Assembly (NCBI RefSeq): GCF_020889705.1
Contig: NZ_JACMYP010000002.1
Location: forward strand, 1-64,000
DNA length: 64,000 nt
Source: Bradyrhizobium altum
GTDB lineage: Bacteria > Pseudomonadota > Alphaproteobacteria > Rhizobiales > Xanthobacteraceae
Direction: 5' to 3'
Under the pieces are notes generated by a model. It was not told where the DNA came from. It saw only the letters and a list, made by a program, of their open reading frames with translations, and ran no database searches. Both the position numbers and the translations under genes were made by a program. Below, piece after piece: positions 60,261-64,000 of this stretch (position 1 is the stretch's first letter; every line of letters begins with the position of its first letter).

Positions 60261-60725
60261 TTAGAACATCGTGTTGCTGTTAGCCGGAGTTTCCGGAACC
60301 GGCTGCACCACGTCCCAGTGCTCGACGATCTTGCCGTCCTCGAGCTTGAAGATGTCGACGATCGCGTTGCCCCGGGTGCCGGGCTCGCGCACCGCGTGGA
60401 CGTGCAGGATCACGTAGTCGCCGTCGACGAACGAACGCTTGATCTCGCTGTGCGAGTTCGGAAATTTTTCGCGCAGGAAGCCGATGAACTTGCGGAAGCC
60501 GTCGGGACCGTCGGCCGCGCCGGGATTGTGCTGCACATAGCGGTTGCCGACATAGGCGAGTGCCGCGTCGGCGTCCTTCTGGTTCAGCCCCTTCTCGTAG
60601 AAGGCCAGCACCGCCTTGCGGTTGGCTTCCTGCTGCGCGTCGCTGGTCGCGGCCATCGCGGCAGAAGACGCGAGCGCGAGGAGGAGAGCGGCGACGGCTG
60701 TCCGCGGCCGGAGAAGGGTCTTCAT
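60261..60725 (-). CDS. secreted NTF2-like (SnoaL/ester cyclase-type) protein
   Basis: The 154-residue protein has a Sec signal peptide (AVAALLLALASSAAMA, cleavage near residue 26) and an NTF2-like cone fold: VLAFYEKGLNQKDADAALAYV, then RYVQHNPGAADGPDGFRKFI, SEIKRSFVDGDYVILHVHAV and GKIVEHWDVVQPVPE. The DGPDG, the HxH-like HVHAV and the HWDVVQ tail are characteristic of SnoaL-like proteins, which bind small ring compounds. The role is unknown. It is convergent with the transport operon and lies downstream of an alpha/beta hydrolase gene on the same strand. Confidence 0.8.
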   Translation of the reverse strand: MKTLLRPRTAVAALLLALASSAAMAATSDAQQEANRKAVLAFYEKGLNQKDADAALAYVGNRYVQHNPGAADGPDGFRKFIGFLREKFPNSHSEIKRSFVDGDYVILHVHAVREPGTRGNAIVDIFKLEDGKIVEHWDVVQPVPETPANSNTMF

Positions 60726-60846
60726 CTGGTGACTCCCGGTGGCTGATGGCGCGCGACCCGCGCAGTGCATCGCGCTGTCTACAGCCTCCGCGCGCCAGCC
60801 GGAAGAACGCACCCCTGGCTCACATGGTCACCGGAAGATACCTGCC

Positions 60847-61767
60847 TCACGCCGCCTTCACCGCCGCCCCATGCGCGTGCTTGTCGATGGCGTCGATGAT
60901 CTGCGGCCACATCGGGATCGGCAGCGCGTGGCCCATGCCCTCGATCATCAGGAGCTTTGCGCCGGGGATCGAGACCGCGGTGTCCTTGCCGCCTTCGGGA
61001 TGCACCAGCGGATCGACGGTGCCGTGGATCACCAGCGTCGGTGCCTTGACGCTGCGCAGCCGCTCCTTGCGGCTGCCCGAGGCGAGGATCGCGCGGAGCT
61101 GGCGGCCGACGCCCTCCGGATTGAGGCCGCGCTCAAAGGTGCGCCGCGCACGTTCGGGGTCCAGCGCCTCATCCTCAGGGAACGAGCCGTTGCGCAGCAC
61201 CTTCCAGGTCTGGCCGAAACGCACGAAGTACTCCTCCTTGCTCTTCGGCGGCGGCGCCATCAGCACTGCGGTCGCCTCGCGGGTCGGCCCCGGTATCTTC
61301 GGATTGCCCGTGGTCGACATGATCGAGGTCAGGGAGCGCACGCGCTCGGGGAAGGTGATCGCAACCTCCTGCGCGATCATGCCGCCCATCGAGGCGCCGA
61401 CCAGATGCGCGGTGCGGATGCCGAGCGCATCCATCAATCCGATCGTGTCCCGCGCCATGTCGGCCAGCCGGTAGGGCGCTGCGACCGGAATCTTCAGAAA
61501 GCGCAGCTTGAGCAGCTCAAGGGCGGTCAGCCGCTTGCCGCCGCTCATGCGGGAGGACTTGCCGATATCCCTGTTGTCGAACCGGATCACGCGAAAACCG
61601 CGCGCGGCAAGCTGGCGACAGAATTCGTCGTCCCAATGGATCATCTGGGCGCCGAGGCCCATGATCAAAAGCAGCGGCTCCGCATTCGCATCGCCAAAAA
61701 TCTCGTAGCAGATGTCTATGCCGTTGGCGCGGGTTAGTTGCGGCAACTGATGGGCGAGCGTGGTCAC
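60847..61767 (-). CDS. alpha/beta hydrolase
   Basis: The 306-residue protein has the oxyanion block LLLIMGLGAQMIHWDDEF near residue 36, the RVIRFDNRDIGKS strand, the nucleophile elbow GASMGG with the serine near residue 126, and a late LVIHGTVDPLVH and MIEGMGHALP block with aspartate and histidine near residues 252 and 282. The cap domain (residues 145-215) has a YFVRFGQTWKVLRNG segment. Esterase, lactonase or C-C hydrolase activity are all possible. It may form an operon with the NTF2-like gene 120 bases downstream. The start at 61767 is ATG with a good fit to the family start. Confidence 0.85.
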   Translation of the reverse strand: MTTLAHQLPQLTRANGIDICYEIFGDANAEPLLLIMGLGAQMIHWDDEFCRQLAARGFRVIRFDNRDIGKSSRMSGGKRLTALELLKLRFLKIPVAAPYRLADMARDTIGLMDALGIRTAHLVGASMGGMIAQEVAITFPERVRSLTSIMSTTGNPKIPGPTREATAVLMAPPPKSKEEYFVRFGQTWKVLRNGSFPEDEALDPERARRTFERGLNPEGVGRQLRAILASGSRKERLRSVKAPTLVIHGTVDPLVHPEGGKDTAVSIPGAKLLMIEGMGHALPIPMWPQIIDAIDKHAHGAAVKAA

Positions 61768-61948
61768 GGGCGTCCTCTCCTGGATTCGCGGTCAGGAACC
61801 TGCATGCTGCCACGGATTGACGCAGCGCAGAAGAGCGCCAACGTCGCCGGGCGCGCCGCACTGTTGACCGATCAGCGGCAACAGTGTCGTATGGCACAAA
61901 CAAACGGAAGCGCGACAAGCGCTCGGAATTGACGTGGAGGAGGGCCTC

Positions 61949-62332
61949 ATGGCCGACAAGGGCAACGACCCTGCCGTGATCTGGCAGACGATGATTGGCG
62001 AGATGGAGAAGGGGTTCAACTCCTTCGGCAACCAGTTGATGAGCTCGCCTGAATTCTCCAAGGTGATGAATCAGGCCGGCAGCGCCACGGCGGGCGCGCA
62101 GAAGCAGCTCGGCGAGCTGATGGAGAAATATCTGCTGGCGATGAACCTGCCGAGCCGCGCCCAGCTCGTCGGCATGGCCGAGCGCCTGCAATCGATGGAG
62201 ACCCAGCTCAACGAGATTAAGACGCTGCTGCAGCAGGTGCACCACAATTCGCTGGCGCCGGACGACGGCTATGGCGCAACGCCACGGCCGCCGCGCACCA
62301 GGCGCCCGCCATCCGAGGGAGACAGCAAATGA
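61949..62332 (+). CDS. short PhaE-like PHA synthase subunit or granule protein
   Basis: The 127-residue protein is mostly helical: VIWQTMIGEMEKGFNSFGN, then AGAQKQLGELMEKYLLAM. The segment NLPSRAQLVGMAERLQSME resembles the C-terminal motif of class III PHA synthase subunit PhaE and related granule proteins. The last 25 residues are proline- and arginine-rich. It is far shorter than classical PhaE (about 350 residues), so only the C-terminal interaction part is kept. Its stop overlaps the start of phaC by four bases, which argues for a complex with PhaC. The ATG at 61949 follows GGAGGAGG. A role as activator or granule-surface protein is an inference. Confidence 0.65.
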   Translation: MADKGNDPAVIWQTMIGEMEKGFNSFGNQLMSSPEFSKVMNQAGSATAGAQKQLGELMEKYLLAMNLPSRAQLVGMAERLQSMETQLNEIKTLLQQVHHNSLAPDDGYGATPRPPRTRRPPSEGDSK

Positions 62333-63411
62333 ATGCTCCCACCGGGTTTGATTTCGCCTCGATCTCCGAGCGAGTCCAGTCCGAGGTGCAGCGTGCGATT
62401 CAGCGCAGCATCAAGGGCGTCGAGTATTTCTCCAGCTCCGGCCCCGAGCTCGGCTCGACGCCGAAGGACGTGCTGTATTCGCGCGGCACCATGAACCTCT
62501 ATCACTACCGGGCGCAGGCCGACGAAGTCTATCGCGTGCCGGTGCTGATCGTGATGGCGACCACCAACCGCGGCTACATCCTCGACCTGGTGCCGGGGCA
62601 GAGCTTCATCGAGTTCCTGCTGAAGCGCGGCTTCGACGTCTACATGCTGGACTGGACCGCGCCGAAGCCCGAGGAGAAATCGCTGCGCATGGAGGACTAC
62701 GTCCTCGACTTCATTCCGGAATCGGTTCGCCGCGTGCAGCAGGATTCCGGCGAAAAGGAAGTCTCCGTGATCGGCTATTGCTTCGGCGGCGTATTGTCGC
62801 TGCTCTATGGCTCGATCTTCAACGACGGGCCGATGAAGAACCTGATCTGCTTCACCACGCCGATCGATTTCCGCGAGATGAAGCTGTTCTCGAATTTCGC
62901 CGACCGCCGCTACTTCGACGTCGACCGCCTGATCGACAGCACCGGCAACATGCCGCCCGAACTGATCCTGCAATCGTTCGACATGTTGCGGCCGGCCGCG
63001 CGCGTGGTCGGCCAGATCCAGCTCTGGGACAACATCTGGAACGACGACTTCGTCAAGTCGTACCGGATGTTCGATCGTTGGGCGACCGACACGCTACCGC
63101 TGGCGGGCGAATATTTCCGCGCCATCACCAAGGACCTGATGTGGGACAACAAGCTCTACAACGACACCATGACGGTCGGCGGCCGCGCGGCCAGGCTCGC
63201 CGACATCAAGGTGCCGATTCTGCACGCGGTCGCCGAGCACGACCACATCGTGCCGTATGATGCGGCAAAGCACCTGATCACCAAGATCGGCTCCGAGGAC
63301 AAGGAGGAGGTGATGCTGAAAGGCGGTCACGTCTCGCTGGTCGCCGGCGCCAATGCAATCAAGCGGCTGTGGCCGAAACTGGACTCCTGGTTGAGCAAGA
63401 GATCGACATGA
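62329..63411 (+). CDS. phaC: class III poly(3-hydroxyalkanoate) synthase, PhaC
   Basis: The 360-residue enzyme polymerises 3-hydroxyacyl-CoA into storage polyester. The lipase-like box is GYCFGG with the nucleophile Cys151; Asp305 (AEHDHIVP) and His334 (KGGHVSL) complete the triad. The spacing and the total length of about 360 residues fit class III synthases (PhaC with PhaE), not the 560-600 residue class I enzymes usual in rhizobia. LDWTAPKPEEK near residue 108 and LWDNIWNDDFVK near residue 232 are further PhaC blocks. It overlaps the genes on both sides by four bases each, so the three are made together. Confidence 0.9.
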   Translation: MNAPTGFDFASISERVQSEVQRAIQRSIKGVEYFSSSGPELGSTPKDVLYSRGTMNLYHYRAQADEVYRVPVLIVMATTNRGYILDLVPGQSFIEFLLKRGFDVYMLDWTAPKPEEKSLRMEDYVLDFIPESVRRVQQDSGEKEVSVIGYCFGGVLSLLYGSIFNDGPMKNLICFTTPIDFREMKLFSNFADRRYFDVDRLIDSTGNMPPELILQSFDMLRPAARVVGQIQLWDNIWNDDFVKSYRMFDRWATDTLPLAGEYFRAITKDLMWDNKLYNDTMTVGGRAARLADIKVPILHAVAEHDHIVPYDAAKHLITKIGSEDKEEVMLKGGHVSLVAGANAIKRLWPKLDSWLSKRST

Positions 63412-64000
63412 CCGAACAACGTTCCTATCCGCGCCACGTCAAGACCGAGGCGGGCGACATCGAGTTTCGCCTGATGAAGCGGGCCGACGAGGCCGCGGTG
63501 CTGGCCTTCGCGCAGAAGCTGCCGACGCATGATCTGCTGTTCCTGCCGCGCAACATCAGCCAGCCGAAGGTGCTGTCGGCCTGGATCAACGAGATCGAGC
63601 GCGGCGACATCACGAGTCTGCTTGCGATCAAGGACGGCAAGGTGGTCGGCTGCGGCACCCTGGTGCGCGATCCGCATTCCTGGTCGCCGCATGTCGGTGA
63701 GATCCGGATGGTGGTGTCGCTCGACGTGCGCGGGCAGGGCGTCGGCCGGGCGCTGTCGCAGGAGACCTTCGCCATCGCGCTCGGCGCCGGGCTGGAGAAG
63801 TTCTCGGTGCAGATGACAGTCGACCAGCGGGCGGCGATCGCGCTGTTCGAAAGCCTCGGCTTCAAGGCGGAGGCCCTGCTGCGCGACCATGTCCGCGACG
63901 TCGAGGGCAAGACTCACGACATCGTCGTGCTCGGGCACAACGTGGCGCAGGTCCGGGCGCAGATGGAGGCATACGGGGTGTCTGAGGCAGTTGGCGGTAA
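63408..64000 (+). CDS. GNAT family N-acetyltransferase (3' end beyond window)
   Basis: The frame starts at ATG 63408 inside the end of phaC and is still open at base 64000 after about 197 codons, so the stop is outside the window. The acetyl-CoA site is LDVRGQGVGRALSQE near residue 104, with the preceding beta-strand GEIRMVVS and the later VDQRAAIALFESLGFKAEALLRDHV block, all typical for GNAT proteins. The substrate is unknown. Tight coupling to phaC suggests a role linked to PHA metabolism, possibly protein acetylation, but that is only inferred from position. Confidence 0.85.
   Translation, partial: MTEQRSYPRHVKTEAGDIEFRLMKRADEAAVLAFAQKLPTHDLLFLPRNISQPKVLSAWINEIERGDITSLLAIKDGKVVGCGTLVRDPHSWSPHVGEIRMVVSLDVRGQGVGRALSQETFAIALGAGLEKFSVQMTVDQRAAIALFESLGFKAEALLRDHVRDVEGKTHDIVVLGHNVAQVRAQMEAYGVSEAVGG

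Overview
The window reads as chromosomal DNA from an alphaproteobacterium, most likely Bradyrhizobium or a close relative. This is inferred from the very high GC content, dense GC-rich reading frames, several families of long intergenic palindromes, and the gene mix: a CYP102-type P450-reductase fusion, a class III PHA synthase, hydroxyquinol catabolism and many ABC importers. I saw no rRNA, tRNA, CRISPR array, prophage or intact insertion sequence. Nearly all of the sequence is coding.

Region by region. 0-5.6 kb: the start of a crotonase-family gene (cut by the window edge), a ferredoxin-reductase-type flavoprotein, a ribokinase gene broken by a one-base frameshift, a second PfkB kinase, a two-domain VOC protein and a TetR regulator. 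5.9-14.7 kb: an NMT1/SsuA-type ABC importer followed by four translationally packed enzymes (enolase superfamily, Gfo/Idh/MocA, DUF993 aldolase-like, sugar isomerase/epimerase), then an FMN alpha-hydroxy-acid dehydrogenase. This looks like a catabolic pathway whose substrate cannot be read from the sequence. 14.7-20.2 kb (minus strand): a 3' remnant of a second ornithine aminotransferase gene, a potassium-channel-like protein, a double LTxxQ (Spy-like) periplasmic protein, rocD and a soluble P450. 20.4-26.8 kb: a split ThDP-dependent decarboxylase, then a TetR-adaptor-RND efflux set whose permease gene is frameshifted.

26.9-41.6 kb: a small CnbZ-like protein, then a 12-gene minus-strand run with two complete dipeptide/oligopeptide ABC importers around gamma-glutamyltransferase and a DUF1028 protein, probably for uptake and hydrolysis of gamma-glutamyl or other peptides. 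42.0-49.1 kb: a lipid-flavoured run with a DUF6489 protein, an alpha/beta hydrolase, a wax ester synthase/DGAT, an epoxide-hydrolase-like protein and the self-sufficient P450. A set of three phased palindromes lies upstream. 49.4-60.0 kb: a spermidine-synthase-like protein, then an AraC regulator with a 21-bp-spaced direct repeat in front of maleylacetate reductase, hydroxyquinol 1,2-dioxygenase, an aromatic hydroxylase and a five-gene Liv-type importer. Together these form a self-contained route from a phenolic compound through hydroxyquinol to 3-oxoadipate. 60.3-64 kb: an NTF2-like secreted protein, an alpha/beta hydrolase, and a PHA operon (short PhaE-like protein, class III PhaC, GNAT acetyltransferase cut by the window end).

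The strongest leads are the 5.9-13.5 kb pathway operon, the phased operators at 41.85 and 51.1 kb, the very short PhaE-like partner of PhaC, the remnant of a second rocD, two single-base frameshifts in otherwise intact genes, and the nested-hairpin structure of the intergenic repeats.
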